A stretch of 64,000 nucleotides of DNA from Sphingomonas sp. MA1305. GTDB taxonomy: Bacteria > Pseudomonadota > Alphaproteobacteria > Sphingomonadales > Sphingomonadaceae. Each line of letters opens with the position of its first letter. The stretch's first letter is position 1. Positions 52,383 to 62,038 of the stretch are shown here, in pieces. A program made the translations under genes and the position numbers. The stretch lies in NCBI RefSeq assembly GCF_016107325.1, contig NZ_RCVT01000005.1, positions 1 through 64,000 of the forward strand. Reading direction: 5' to 3'. A model generated the notes under the pieces. It did not search any database. It saw nothing but the letters and a program-made list of their open reading frames with translations, and was not told where the DNA came from.

Positions 52383-53036
52383 TCATTGGATCGGGGGTGT
52401 GGGCCGTCCCGCCGGCGCGACGGCGCGGCCGTTGTTCAGGTCCGCGCCCGTGTTCGGATCCGTCGGCGTCGCCTGAATCATCGCGCGGAACTGCCACTGA
52501 TATTTGTCGATCGCGTGCTGAACCTCCTGCAGGAGGTTGGCAGTGGTGGGATCGCTATCGTTCGTGTCCTTGATGCCCTGACCGATCTCATCGCTCACGA
52601 CCTTGTAGTTGTGCGCAAACCACGTGATCACCTGCGCATCGTCGACAAAGCCGCCGGGGAACTCAGGCACCCGACTGTTTCGGATAATGGTGTTCGCGCG
52701 ACCGTCGGAGGACACGCCGATCGATTGCAGTCGCTCCGCCACCTCGTCGGCGTATTTTGCAACCCCTTCGTAATGTTCCTGCAGCAATTCATGCAGCGGA
52801 TAGAAGAGCGTTCCAGACACGTTCCAGTGCGCTTGCTTCGTCTGCAACTGCAACTGCTGAAGCTCGGTGAGCGTCTGCTGCAACGCCTTGACCGAAGGTC
52901 GAAGCGTCTCACCCTGCGGCGCCGAATGCTCGCGGTCAGTGACGCTGTTAAGCGGGAAAGGCCCCGTCTGGGGCTGAGTCTGAGCGAAAGCAGGCGTCGC
53001 CAAGGTGGCTGCTAGCAGCAGGGCGGAAAAGCGCAT
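52383..53036 (-). CDS. dps: Exported Dps-family ferritin-like protein
   Basis: A 217-residue protein with a signal peptide (ALLLAATLATPAFAQ) and a Dps domain: LQLQTKQAHWNVSG with the ferroxidase His, HELLQEHYEGVAKYADEVAERL with Glu and Asp, then the third and fourth helices. Dps proteins store iron and detoxify peroxide. Export to the periplasm is unusual, and a 40-residue Pro/Asn-rich tail follows the core. It is first in the operon with aqpZ and katE. Confidence 0.88.
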   Translation of the reverse strand: MRFSALLLAATLATPAFAQTQPQTGPFPLNSVTDREHSAPQGETLRPSVKALQQTLTELQQLQLQTKQAHWNVSGTLFYPLHELLQEHYEGVAKYADEVAERLQSIGVSSDGRANTIIRNSRVPEFPGGFVDDAQVITWFAHNYKVVSDEIGQGIKDTNDSDPTTANLLQEVQHAIDKYQWQFRAMIQATPTDPNTGADLNNGRAVAPAGRPTPPIQ

Positions 53037-53150
53037 TGGGTTCCTTTCGGCGGAGAACGCACGGGCCGGCCAAGAACGCGCTTCCGGCCCGCAATGGAGG
53101 ACTGGCGCATGAAACCCGTAAAGGCCAGATTTGGTTGTCTAAATTCGCGT

Positions 53151-54506
53151 TCAGACTTTGCCGGCTGAGCCGCAAATAATTGCAACGGCGCTGCCGCGGT
53201 CGGCAAAGCAAAGCGAGAAGCCATGCAATTCCGCAATGGCTTGGACCAGACTAAGTCCGAGCCCAACGCCGTCACAGTCGTGACGCCCACGATAGAAGCG
53301 TTGGGTCACAAGGCGACGTTCGTGCGGCGGCACGCCCGCGCCCTCGTCGGACACCGTAATTACCGGCGTTCCTCCCTCCGTCGTCAGCGAGAGCCCGACA
53401 ACGCCGGCTCGCGGCCCGAACTTGATCGCGTTGTCGAGAAGGTTGGATACAGCCTCCATCAGAAGGCTGGCGTCTCCCTCAACCGCGGGCGTCACCCCGG
53501 CTGTACATTCAAGCCGGATCCCCTTGTCTTCCGCATCGGGGCGGTGAAGATCGCAGGCATCGTCGACCAGCCGGGAGAGGTCGACGGGGGCAAAGCGACT
53601 GCGGCGCGCATGGTCCTCAAGCTCGCGGATGCGCAACAGCGCCGCGACAATGCCCAGCAACTTGTCGATCTCGGCGAGCGCGTCCGCCGCCGCCGCGCGG
53701 AAAGCGTGCCCGTCTTGCGCCTCGCCCATGGCGCGCTCGACCCGTGCGCGGAGCCGCGTCAGCGGGGTTCGCAGCTGGTGGGCGATGTCATCACCGACCC
53801 CGCGCACCTCGCCGACTAAGGCTTGAAGCCGGTCGAGCATGGCGTTGATATGAGCGCAAAGCAGCCCGAAACTGTCAGGCTCGGGCGATACGTGGAGGCG
53901 CTCCTTCAAATCGCCCGCAATGACCCGCTCGGTAAGCCGTCCGACGGCCTCGACCTGTCGAGCTGCACGCCGTCCAACGACGAGCCCAACACCCACTGCC
54001 AGAACCAGACCCGGCATAAGCCCAAGCAAAAGCGCGCGCTCGATCAGCCGAATCGCGTACTCAGCGTCATCCAGGTCAACGCCAGTCAGCAGGCGCGTGC
54101 CGTCCGGCAGGGGACAAGCGACCAGGCGTGCCTGATCGCTGCTCTTGCCGGGCAGCTCCGTGGGCGCAACGGTAAGCGTGGCCGACCCGACCGTCGGCGC
54201 TCCGTCCGGCAGCTTGGCGACATTGCCGTCGATCAGCCTTCCGTCCCGATCAAACAGCGCCAGGAAGCGATCGCGATGGATGTCGCGAGCCAGCGCTTCG
54301 CGAAGCTCCTCCCGGCGTTCGGCTGGACCGAGCCGGCCAAATTCACGGCAGTCGGCCCGGAACTCGGTTTCCGCGGCGCGGACGTGGCTCTGGCTCGCCA
54401 ACCACCAGAACAGAGCGGCGAGCATCAACGACTGGGCGACAAGCAGCGCCGCGATAGCGCCGCCCCATCGCAGCGTTGCACGCCGGGCGGGGTCAGCTGC
54501 TGACAT
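53151..54506 (-). CDS. Sensor histidine kinase with HAMP domain
   Basis: A 451-residue kinase with two membrane spans (about residues 14-34 and 152-175), a periplasmic domain, a HAMP region (VEAVGRLTERVIAGDLKERL), HisKA with DDIAHQLRTPLTRLRARVERA and an ATPase domain with NLLDNAIKFGPRAG, DEGAGVPPHERRLVTQRFYRG and GVGLGLSLVQ. It overlaps the regulator gene by 14 bases and lies 114 bases upstream of dps. Confidence 0.92.
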   Translation of the reverse strand: MSAADPARRATLRWGGAIAALLVAQSLMLAALFWWLASQSHVRAAETEFRADCREFGRLGPAERREELREALARDIHRDRFLALFDRDGRLIDGNVAKLPDGAPTVGSATLTVAPTELPGKSSDQARLVACPLPDGTRLLTGVDLDDAEYAIRLIERALLLGLMPGLVLAVGVGLVVGRRAARQVEAVGRLTERVIAGDLKERLHVSPEPDSFGLLCAHINAMLDRLQALVGEVRGVGDDIAHQLRTPLTRLRARVERAMGEAQDGHAFRAAAADALAEIDKLLGIVAALLRIRELEDHARRSRFAPVDLSRLVDDACDLHRPDAEDKGIRLECTAGVTPAVEGDASLLMEAVSNLLDNAIKFGPRAGVVGLSLTTEGGTPVITVSDEGAGVPPHERRLVTQRFYRGRHDCDGVGLGLSLVQAIAELHGFSLCFADRGSAVAIICGSAGKV

Positions 54507-55170
54507 CGAAACGATAACCCTGTCCCCGGACGTTGCGGATCAGCGGGGGCTCGCCGGCCGCGTCAACCTTGCGGCGAAGCCGGCCAATGTGCACGTCGAT
54601 CACGTTCGTTTTCGGTTCGAAATTGTAGCCCCAAACGTCCTGGAGAAGCATAGAACGAGTGACGACCCGGCCCGGGCGGCGCGCCATATATTCGAGAATT
54701 TGCAACTCGCGTGGCAGCAGCTCCAGCGGCCGGCCCGCCCTGGAAGCTTGCCCGGCGAGCAAGTCGATGTCGATCGGTCCGGCGATGAGCCGCGTATCCC
54801 GTGTCTCATTGGGTCGCCGCAGCAGCGCTTCCGCCCGCGCGACAAGCTCCACGAGCGCGAACGGTTTGGCGAGATAGTCGTCCCCGCCCGCGCGCAGACC
54901 GCGGACGCGGTCGTCAAGGCTCCCGAGGGCACTCAGCACCAAGGCGGGCGTGCGCCTGCCCTCGTCGCGCAGTGCTCCAATGATGTCGAGGCCCTCTCCA
55001 TCGGGCAGCTGGCGATCGACGATGATGAGGTCCACATCGTCGGAGCGCGCCCGGGCCAGCCCGTCGGCTGCAGTCGCCCGATGCTCGATGGCATAGCCTG
55101 CGGCGGCGAACTCCAGCGCGATCTCACGCGCGGTCCCGTCGTCATCCTCGATCAGCAGGATACAGGTCAC
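54493..55170 (-). CDS. OmpR/PhoB-family response regulator
   Basis: A 225-residue regulator. The receiver has LLIEDDDGT, the phosphorylated Asp in LIIVDRQLPDGEG and Lys in DDYLAKPFAL; the winged helix covers about 125-220, ending IRNVRGQGYRFDV. It precedes its kinase gene on the minus strand. A palindrome CCTGATCA-TCGC-TGATCAGG sits 5 bases before its start, possibly an operator. Confidence 0.93.
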   Translation of the reverse strand: MTCILLIEDDDGTAREIALEFAAAGYAIEHRATAADGLARARSDDVDLIIVDRQLPDGEGLDIIGALRDEGRRTPALVLSALGSLDDRVRGLRAGGDDYLAKPFALVELVARAEALLRRPNETRDTRLIAGPIDIDLLAGQASRAGRPLELLPRELQILEYMARRPGRVVTRSMLLQDVWGYNFEPKTNVIDVHIGRLRRKVDAAGEPPLIRNVRGQGYRFDVSS

Positions 55171-55174
55171 TCAT

Positions 55175-55194
55175 CCTGATCATCGCTGATCAGG
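55175..55194. promoter_or_regulatory. 20-bp perfect palindrome between divergent regulator and TolC genes
   Basis: CCTGATCA (55175-55182) and TGATCAGG (55187-55194) with a 4-base loop. It lies in the 132-base region between the response regulator and the tolC-like gene and could control both. Confidence 0.5.
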
Positions 55195-55302
55195 TCAACC
55201 GTCAACTAAATAGCAGTTCAAAGTATGAACGCGGATTTAGACGACGAACGTCGGGTGAGCAGGATACAGCGCCGACGTTCTGCCTACCACCGGGTCACAA
55301 TC

Positions 55303-56559
55303 ATGCGTTTTACGTTGCCCGCAGCCGCGATCCTGGCGGCTTCGATGCCGGCCTGCGCCGAGGCGCAGTCGGCGCTTTCGCTGGACGCCCTCGTTCAGGA
55401 TGTTGTCGCCAACAATCCTGAGCGCCAGTTCTACCAGCGCCAGATCGAGACGGCAGGGATAGAGCGCCAGGCGGCGGGCCGCTGGGCCGATCCCGAAGTG
55501 GTGGCCGAGTTCGGGGAGAGGAAGGCCAACGATCGCGCAACGGGCGGCCTTCTCGGCGAGGGTCAGACCTATGCCGTCTCAATTGTCCAGCCGATCGAGT
55601 TTGGCGGCCGGATCGCGCTGCGCCGCGCGATTGCGGAGCGGCAAGTGGAGCTTGCGCGCGTTGGTCTCCGGCAGTTCGAAGCCACCCTTGCCGCGCGAGC
55701 CCGGACGCTCGGCTACGGCCTGTTCGCGGCCGACGAGAAGGCGGCCGCCGCACGCATTGTCGCTTCCCGCGCCCGCACCTTGGCGCACGTCATCGTCTCA
55801 CGCGACCCCGCCGGGCCGGCGCCCACCTTGGAAGCCGCGGCGCTGCAAGCGTCCGCGATTTCGGCTGAACGCACCGCCGCAATGGCGGATGCTGAGGCCA
55901 ACTCGATCCTGTACGAATTGAACCAGCTGCGCGCCGCGCCATTCCCTTCGCGCATCCGGATCATCCGGCCGGACATGACGCTGCCCGATCTGCCCGCGCC
56001 CACAATGGTCGCCGAGAAGGCGTTGGCCAACAATTTCGAGCTCAAGGCCTTGCGCGTCCAATTCGAGCAGCAAGGCCTGCGGGTAGACCTCGCGCGCAAG
56101 GCTCGACTTCCGGTCGTGACGGTCGGGCCCTATTTCGATCGTGCCCGCTCCGACATACGCGAGACCAACTACGGCGTCCGGCTGTCGACCACCATTCCGC
56201 TCTGGAACGCGCAGGCCGGGCAGGTGGCCGCGGAACAAGGCCGGCAGGCGCAGGCCAACGCCACGCTGATCGCAGCCGAGCGCAAGCTCATGCGCGACGT
56301 CTATGACCAGGTGGCACAGTATGAGGCAAAACGTCGCGCACTGGGACAGTGGGAAGAAAACACGCCTGCGCGCTTCGCCGCTGCTGCCGAAGAGGCCGAT
56401 CGGAACTTCCGGTTAGGCGCGATCCCGATCGCTACCTACACACAACTCCAGCAGGCCTATATCGACGCGACCAACGCGGTGCTCGACACCCGACGCGAGG
56501 CGCTGGACGCATTGCTGCAACTGCGCGCGCTCAACGCCGGGGATCCGCTGTCCCGATGA
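55303..56559 (+). CDS. TolC-family outer-membrane efflux channel
   Basis: A 418-residue outer-membrane factor with signal peptide (AAAILAASMPACAEAQ) and the two helical repeats of the family (LDALVQDVVANNPERQFYQRQIETAGIERQ, then AEKALANNFELKALRVQFEQQGLRVDLARKARLP). It should pair with the HME-RND pump encoded next, which it overlaps by four bases. ATG 55303 is used because the signal peptide begins there. No adaptor gene lies between them. Confidence 0.88.
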   Translation: MRFTLPAAAILAASMPACAEAQSALSLDALVQDVVANNPERQFYQRQIETAGIERQAAGRWADPEVVAEFGERKANDRATGGLLGEGQTYAVSIVQPIEFGGRIALRRAIAERQVELARVGLRQFEATLAARARTLGYGLFAADEKAAAARIVASRARTLAHVIVSRDPAGPAPTLEAAALQASAISAERTAAMADAEANSILYELNQLRAAPFPSRIRIIRPDMTLPDLPAPTMVAEKALANNFELKALRVQFEQQGLRVDLARKARLPVVTVGPYFDRARSDIRETNYGVRLSTTIPLWNAQAGQVAAEQGRQAQANATLIAAERKLMRDVYDQVAQYEAKRRALGQWEENTPARFAAAAEEADRNFRLGAIPIATYTQLQQAYIDATNAVLDTRREALDALLQLRALNAGDPLSR

Positions 56560-59500
56560 TCGCTTGGCTCATCGATTGGGTCACGCGGCGTCGTTTCGCT
56601 GTTGCGCTCGTTTCGGCGCTTGTCGCCGTGGTGGGTATCTGGTTGTTCGCCAGCCTGCAGATCGACGCGATCCCCGACATCACGGGCGTTCAGGTTCAGA
56701 TTAACACCGCCGTCCCCGCACTCGCGCCGGAGGACACCGAAAAGCTGGTGACGCTGCCGATCGAGCGGGCGATGGGCGGCCAGCCGGGCCTCGATTCCAT
56801 GCGCTCGCTGACCAAAACGGGGCTGAGCCAGGTCACGCTGCTCTACAAGGACGGCACCGACCAGCTCCGCGCTCGCCAGCTCGTCACCGAACGCCTGAAC
56901 GCCGTCCAGTCCCAACTACCCGCCGGCTCGACCCCTCAACTCGCGCCGATCACGACCGGGCTCGGCGAGATTTACTACTACACCCTCGAGTGGCGGCGGC
57001 CCCCGGCCGGCATGGACCCGCAGCGGCAGCTGATGGAGCTGTACGAGGCGCAGGAATACACGGTCCGCCCCATGCTGAGAGCCGTCGAAGGCGTTGCTGA
57101 CGTTAATTCGAACGGTGGGCTGGAGCAGCAGTTCGTCGTCGAGCCCGACCCGGCGCGCCTCACGGCGCACGGGGTCACCGCCGCCGAACTGGCCGATGCC
57201 GTTGGCAAGAACGTCGAGAACGCCGGCGGCGGCATCATCAGTCGCGGCGCGCGGCGCTTCACCGTGCGTACCAACGCCCGGGTGATGAACGCCACCGAGA
57301 TCGGCGCCATCCCCGTCAAGTTCGCCGGCGGCGTGCTGCCGCTCACGGTGCGCGATCTCGCCACAGTGGTAATCGGCTCGGCGCCCCGCCAGGGAGCGGC
57401 CACGCAGAACGGGCACGAAGCCGTGCTCGGCACGGTGATGATGCTGGTCGGCCAGAACAGCCGCCAGGTCGCGCTACGGGTCGAGGAGGCGATGCCGGGC
57501 ATCCAGGGAGCCCTGCCCAAGGGCATGGTGCTTCACCAGCAGTACAGCCGCTCCGACCTGGTCGAGCGCACGATCAAGACGGTCGAACACAATCTCGGCG
57601 AAGGCGCGCTGCTCGTAGCCTTGGTCTTGCTGGTGGTGATGGGCAACTGGCGCGCCGCGCTGATCGTTGCTCTCGTGATTCCGCTGGCCTTTCTGGTGAC
57701 GGTCGGCGGCATGCACGTGATTGGCCTGTCGGGCAACCTGATGAGCTTGGGGGCGCTCGACTTCGGCCTGATCGTCGATGGCTCGATCGTTGTGGTCGAG
57801 AACGGCTTGCGCCTGCTCGCGGAACGCCGGCAAGAGAAGGGTGAGCCGCTCGACGCTGAGGAACGCCGCGCGACAGTCGCCGAGGCCGCACGGATGGTGG
57901 CGCGCCCGACGCTGTTCGGCATCGCCATCATCGGGCTTGTCTATGTCCCGGTGCTGAGTCTGGGCGGGGTCGAGGGCAAGCTGTTCCAGCCCATGGCCGA
58001 AGCGGTCATGCTGGCGATCGCGGCGGGCCTCGCATGGACCTTCACGATCGTGCCGGCGCTCTCGGCGTGGCTGCTCCGCGAGCCTGAGAGCGAAGACGAC
58101 GATGGCCGTCGCAAGGGCGTGATCGGGTACGCCGAGCGCGCCTACGGCCCGGCCCTGGAGCGCGCGATCGCGCATCCTTACCTGCTCGCGGTCGCTGCGA
58201 TCGTGCTGATGGTCGCCACTTTCGGCGTATTCAAGACCCTTGGCTCGCAGTTTACGCCCAAGCTTGATGAAGGGTCGATGACCGTGATGGTCTATAAGCC
58301 CGTCGGCCTGTCGCTCGAGCGCAGCCTCCAAATTGAACAGGAGACCGAACGCGCGATCCGGCGGGCTTACCCACAGATCACGCATACGTTCTCGCGCATC
58401 GGCACCAGCGAAGTGGCGACCGACCCGATGCCGCCCAACGAGAACGACCTTTATATCTTCTACGCGCCAGAGAAAGACTGGCCAACGGGCGACGGCAAGC
58501 CAACGACCAAGGGCGAGCTCAGCGCCGGCATCGAGAACGTCGCGCATCACGTTTACCAGCAGCAGACCCTGGAGTTCGCGCAGCCGATCGAGATGCGCTT
58601 CAACGAAATGCTTGAAGGCGTGCGGGCCGATGTGTCGGTCAAGGTGTTTGGCGAAAATTACGACATACTGGAACGAATAGCCAAGCAGGCGAAGGCCGTT
58701 CTGCAAAAGCAGCCCGGCACCGCCGGCGTCGAGTTCGAGACTGCGGGGCGGCCGGAGAGCATCGTCGTCGAGCTGGACCGGGCGGCTCTGCTACGCCTCG
58801 GGCTCGGCGCGTCTGAGGTGAACAAGGCGATCACGGACGCGCTTGCCGGCGCGGAGGTGGGCTTCATCCCGGAAGGCGCGGCACGACACGCTGTCGTGAT
58901 CCGGATGCCCGAGGCGCTGCGCGCCGATCCGTCAGCCATCCTGGCGCTGCCGCTCAGGGTTGGCGATTACGGGATGGTTCCGCTGTCGCGTGTTGCTCGG
59001 CTCCGCCAAACTCCTGCCGTGGAACCGATCCTCCACGACGACGGCAAGCGCCGAGCGGCTTTGATGGTTAACCTGGTGACCAGCGATCTCGCCGGCTACG
59101 TCGCGAAGGCGCAGCAGGCGATCAATGCCCAGGTGAAGCGTCCACCTGGCTACCGGATCGAGTTCGGTGGACAATTCCACCAGCTTGAGGCCGCGCAGAA
59201 GCGACTTTCGATCGTGGTGCCCGCTGCGCTGCTTCTGATTTTTCTTCTGGTCTATGCTGCGCTGGGCAGCATGAAGGAAGCGGCGATCGTCTATACGGCC
59301 ATTCCGTTCGCCGTCACAGGCGGCGTGCTCGCCCTATGGCTGCGCGGACTTCCGTTCTCTATCACCGCCGCAATCGGCTTCATCGCCCTGTCGGGCATCG
59401 CCATGCTGAATGGCCTCGTGCTGGTCGACCACATCAATTCACTCCGCGACGGGCGCGACGGCGGTGAGCGATTGCAACCTGACGAAGCGGTCCGCCGCGG

Positions 59501-59741
59501 CGCGCATGATCGACTGCGACCGGTGCTATCGACGGCACTGGTGGCGTCGGTTGGCTTCGTTCCAATGGCCATTGCTACGGGCGCGGGCGCCGAGGTGCAG
59601 CGGCCGCTCGCGACCGTGGTGATCGGTGGGGTCGTCACCTCCACCCTGCTCACGCTGCTCGTCCTGCCCAGCCTCTACCGACTGGTCGCCGAACTCGGAC
59701 GCGGTCGGAGCGGTGGCACGGACCAAGCGACCGCCACGTGA
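56556..59741 (+). CDS. HME-RND metal efflux pump, CzcA-like
   Basis: A 1061-residue RND transporter with twelve spans. Membrane motif LGALDFGLIVDGSIVVVEN is of the DFG-x-x-VDG type found in Co/Zn/Cd or Ni exporters and differs from the CusA motif at 34.6-37.8 kb. Other family features: IERAMGGQPGLDSMRS and YRIEFGGQFHQLEAAQKRL. It overlaps the TolC-like gene (ATGA). The periplasmic adaptor that a tripartite pump needs is not encoded here. Substrate cannot be fixed further. Confidence 0.9.
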   Translation: MIAWLIDWVTRRRFAVALVSALVAVVGIWLFASLQIDAIPDITGVQVQINTAVPALAPEDTEKLVTLPIERAMGGQPGLDSMRSLTKTGLSQVTLLYKDGTDQLRARQLVTERLNAVQSQLPAGSTPQLAPITTGLGEIYYYTLEWRRPPAGMDPQRQLMELYEAQEYTVRPMLRAVEGVADVNSNGGLEQQFVVEPDPARLTAHGVTAAELADAVGKNVENAGGGIISRGARRFTVRTNARVMNATEIGAIPVKFAGGVLPLTVRDLATVVIGSAPRQGAATQNGHEAVLGTVMMLVGQNSRQVALRVEEAMPGIQGALPKGMVLHQQYSRSDLVERTIKTVEHNLGEGALLVALVLLVVMGNWRAALIVALVIPLAFLVTVGGMHVIGLSGNLMSLGALDFGLIVDGSIVVVENGLRLLAERRQEKGEPLDAEERRATVAEAARMVARPTLFGIAIIGLVYVPVLSLGGVEGKLFQPMAEAVMLAIAAGLAWTFTIVPALSAWLLREPESEDDDGRRKGVIGYAERAYGPALERAIAHPYLLAVAAIVLMVATFGVFKTLGSQFTPKLDEGSMTVMVYKPVGLSLERSLQIEQETERAIRRAYPQITHTFSRIGTSEVATDPMPPNENDLYIFYAPEKDWPTGDGKPTTKGELSAGIENVAHHVYQQQTLEFAQPIEMRFNEMLEGVRADVSVKVFGENYDILERIAKQAKAVLQKQPGTAGVEFETAGRPESIVVELDRAALLRLGLGASEVNKAITDALAGAEVGFIPEGAARHAVVIRMPEALRADPSAILALPLRVGDYGMVPLSRVARLRQTPAVEPILHDDGKRRAALMVNLVTSDLAGYVAKAQQAINAQVKRPPGYRIEFGGQFHQLEAAQKRLSIVVPAALLLIFLLVYAALGSMKEAAIVYTAIPFAVTGGVLALWLRGLPFSITAAIGFIALSGIAMLNGLVLVDHINSLRDGRDGGERLQPDEAVRRGAHDRLRPVLSTALVASVGFVPMAIATGAGAEVQRPLATVVIGGVVTSTLLTLLVLPSLYRLVAELGRGRSGGTDQATAT

Positions 59742-60157
59742 TGCTCACGCGATCTGATAGGCTTGGCCGATGGGCAGAACTCGTCGACCGCGAGCCGGCA
59801 CGGATCTTCTCGCTGTTGCCATCAACGTGGGCCATGTCACAGGAGCAGCGCTCGGTTCAGAGTGTGTGCGGCTCGGCTCTGGAAGTGGCATGCCGAGATC
59901 CGATCCTCAGGGTCGCTGGGTTGACGACCATGAGGGTGGTCGAGGCGCAGGCCTTCATGGCGTTAAGCGACTTCGAACTCGACCGGATCGTCTCGTCGTC
60001 CCGGCGCGAGACGCGCCGGGACGGGCTTGCCACCGGACGACGAATCCGCGCTGTGGCCAATCGCACGCGGGAACGATGCGCCTTTGCCGCCGCGCTGGCC
60101 TTCGCCGTCGTGGTGGCTGCTCTGCTCGATGCGCTGATACAGTTGAGGGCACCTTGA
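59741..60157 (+). CDS. Hypothetical membrane protein
   Basis: A 138-residue protein with a hydrophobic segment at the C-terminus (about residues 115-133, FAAALAFAVVVAALLDALI). The rest is charged, with no recognised motif. ATG 59741 overlaps the RND stop by one base (TGATG), so it is probably co-transcribed. I do not know its family. Confidence 0.45.
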   Translation: MLTRSDRLGRWAELVDREPARIFSLLPSTWAMSQEQRSVQSVCGSALEVACRDPILRVAGLTTMRVVEAQAFMALSDFELDRIVSSSRRETRRDGLATGRRIRAVANRTRERCAFAAALAFAVVVAALLDALIQLRAP

Positions 60158-60461
60158 TGTTTGGTGCCGCGACTTGGAGGTCGGGAACGGCGGCTGCCGA
60201 ATGGCGGCCCTATCGGGTACTCCGGGTCGGACCCGGCGGTGCGGCGCTGTTCAACTGTGTCGTGGTACCGCGGCATTCGCGACTGGGCCGCCATCGGCGG
60301 CCGGCTTTGAAGCAGACCTGGCGCTCGCTTGCCAGCCTGCACGAATACGGCATCCATTGTCACGCGCTGGCGCTTCGAGCCCGCTGGGTTGCGCCCATAG
60401 CCCGAGCGCCGAGCGACTCTCTCCAACACTTCCTCGTTCGCTCAACGAAGGGCTAGACCTG
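60158..60461. other. Stretch without a supported gene
   Basis: About 300 bases between the small membrane protein and the cyclopropane synthase. Frames here are open but without family similarity or ribosome sites at a likely start. Part of it may encode an N-terminal extension of the downstream enzyme. Confidence 0.4.
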
Positions 60462-61718
60462 TTGCTGCTGTTAGATCGCTTCCTGCGCAAGCTGGTCCGT
60501 TCTGGACCCCTGTCAGTCACCTATGCTGGCGGACAGACCCGCCGATATGGCGAGCCGTCGCCACTGGTCGCGCCGGTGGCGATTCGGTTCACCGATGCCT
60601 CGACGCCACGCCGCGTCGCCCTGAGCCCCGCCAAAGCCACAGGCGAAGCCTTCATGGATGGCCGTCTCGTCATCGATGAAGGGGACGTGCGGTCGTTCCT
60701 GCATCTCGTGGGTCACAACACGCGGTGGGATGCGGACAACCCGACCCGGGTCGCGCTCTGGCGTGCCCAGCGCCTCGCATCCAAAGTCGACGTTTGGAAC
60801 TGGCAACGACGATCGAGACGCAACGTCGCCCACCATTACGATCTGTCCGACGCCCTCTACGATCTCTTCCTTGACGCGGATCGGCAATACAGCTGTGCCT
60901 ACTTCGCCGACGAGGACGTTTCGCTCGATCAGGCCCAACTGGATAAGAAGGCCCACATCGCGGCGAAGCTCGCTCTCAGCCCAGGGCAGCGCGTGCTGGA
61001 CATCGGCTGCGGTTGGGGCGGCATGGCGCTCTACCTGAACAGAGTCGCCGACGTGGACGTGCTTGGCATCACTCTATCGGAGGAGCAGCTGAAAGTCGCT
61101 CGGGCCCGGGCTGCCGCAGCAGGGGTCGCCGGCCGGGTCCGGTTCGAGCTGCTCGACTATCGGGCCGTCCAGGGCAGCTTCGACCGCATTGTGTCGGTCG
61201 GAATGTTCGAGCACGTCGGCCCGCCGCATTACGGAGCGTTCTTCAGAAAGTGCCGCGAGCTTCTCACACCGGAGGGGGTAATGCTGCTGCATACGATCGG
61301 GCGCGCCGACGGCCCCGGTTCCACCGACCCCTGGACGGCGAAGTACATCTTTCCAGGCGGCTATGTGCCGGCGCTCAGCCAGATCATGCCCGCCCTCGAG
61401 CGCTCGTATCTTTGGCTGACCGACTTAGAGGTCTGGCGCCTTCATTACGCACAGACCTTGGACCTTTGGTATGATCGCGTCGAAGACCGGCGCGACGAGG
61501 TCGTTCGCCTCTATGACGAGCGGTTCCTGCGCATGTGGCAGTTCTACCTGGCTGGCGCGGTTAGCGCCTTCCGCAATGACGGCCATGAGGTGTTCCAGCT
61601 TCAGCTCACCCGACGACGCGACGCCCTGCCTATCGTGCGAGATTATATGGGCGCTGCGGAGGCGGCTTTGGCCCGACCCTTCGACTTGCCGCAGGGAGAT
61701 GCGCGGGGCAGCACATGA
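60462..61718 (+). CDS. cfa: Cyclopropane-fatty-acyl-phospholipid synthase-like methyltransferase
   Basis: A protein of about 418 residues related to CFA synthases, which methylate unsaturated acyl chains in phospholipids using SAM. Visible: RNVAHHYDLSDALYDLFLD, the methyltransferase motif VLDIGCGWGGMALYLN, ISVGMFEHV-like SVGMFEHVGPPHYGAFF, and HYAQTLDLWYDR near the C-terminus. The frame is open to 60174, but the first 96 residues are not family-like. TTG 60462, after GAAGGG, is my best start. Two genes of uncertain function follow with an ATGA overlap. Confidence 0.85.
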   Translation: MLLLDRFLRKLVRSGPLSVTYAGGQTRRYGEPSPLVAPVAIRFTDASTPRRVALSPAKATGEAFMDGRLVIDEGDVRSFLHLVGHNTRWDADNPTRVALWRAQRLASKVDVWNWQRRSRRNVAHHYDLSDALYDLFLDADRQYSCAYFADEDVSLDQAQLDKKAHIAAKLALSPGQRVLDIGCGWGGMALYLNRVADVDVLGITLSEEQLKVARARAAAAGVAGRVRFELLDYRAVQGSFDRIVSVGMFEHVGPPHYGAFFRKCRELLTPEGVMLLHTIGRADGPGSTDPWTAKYIFPGGYVPALSQIMPALERSYLWLTDLEVWRLHYAQTLDLWYDRVEDRRDEVVRLYDERFLRMWQFYLAGAVSAFRNDGHEVFQLQLTRRRDALPIVRDYMGAAEAALARPFDLPQGDARGST

Positions 61719-62038
61719 AAAAGGTCTGCTACTTCGTGCAACTAGCGTTCTTTCCGGAAGATTTGGAGGCGGTGCGGTGGCCGTCCTGTGGGCCAGCCGA
61801 CGTCCGCGCAGGGCGTTCGATGGCCGTTGCCCGAGGCGCGCGGCTGGATCTGAGGGGCATCGCCGGCGAACGCGGCGCCGCCGGCGCCGCGTACCCGTAC
61901 CTTAGGTTAGGGACCACTCCTCGCGTCACAGCGCGGGTGAAACCAACCCAGGTCGGGTGGTACAGGCGCCAAGCGCGGGACGCGATCGCGAATGCCGTCA
62001 TGGGCAGCTGCGGAGCATCCGTGGCCTTCCGGTCGTAG
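61715..62038 (+). CDS. Hypothetical protein, doubtful
   Basis: A 107-residue frame beginning MKKVCYFVQLAFFPEDLEAV, overlapping the CFA-like stop by four bases (ATGA). After about 20 residues the sequence becomes Ala/Gly/Arg-rich and resembles translated high-GC noise, so a frameshift or non-coding status is possible. No family is recognised. Confidence 0.3.
   Translation: MKKVCYFVQLAFFPEDLEAVRWPSCGPADVRAGRSMAVARGARLDLRGIAGERGAAGAAYPYLRLGTTPRVTARVKPTQVGWYRRQARDAIANAVMGSCGASVAFRS

Noticed and set aside
59770-60456. 228-codon frame between the RND pump and the CFA-like gene
   Set aside because: It overlaps the better-placed 59741-60157 frame, is Arg/Gly-rich and has no recognised motif.
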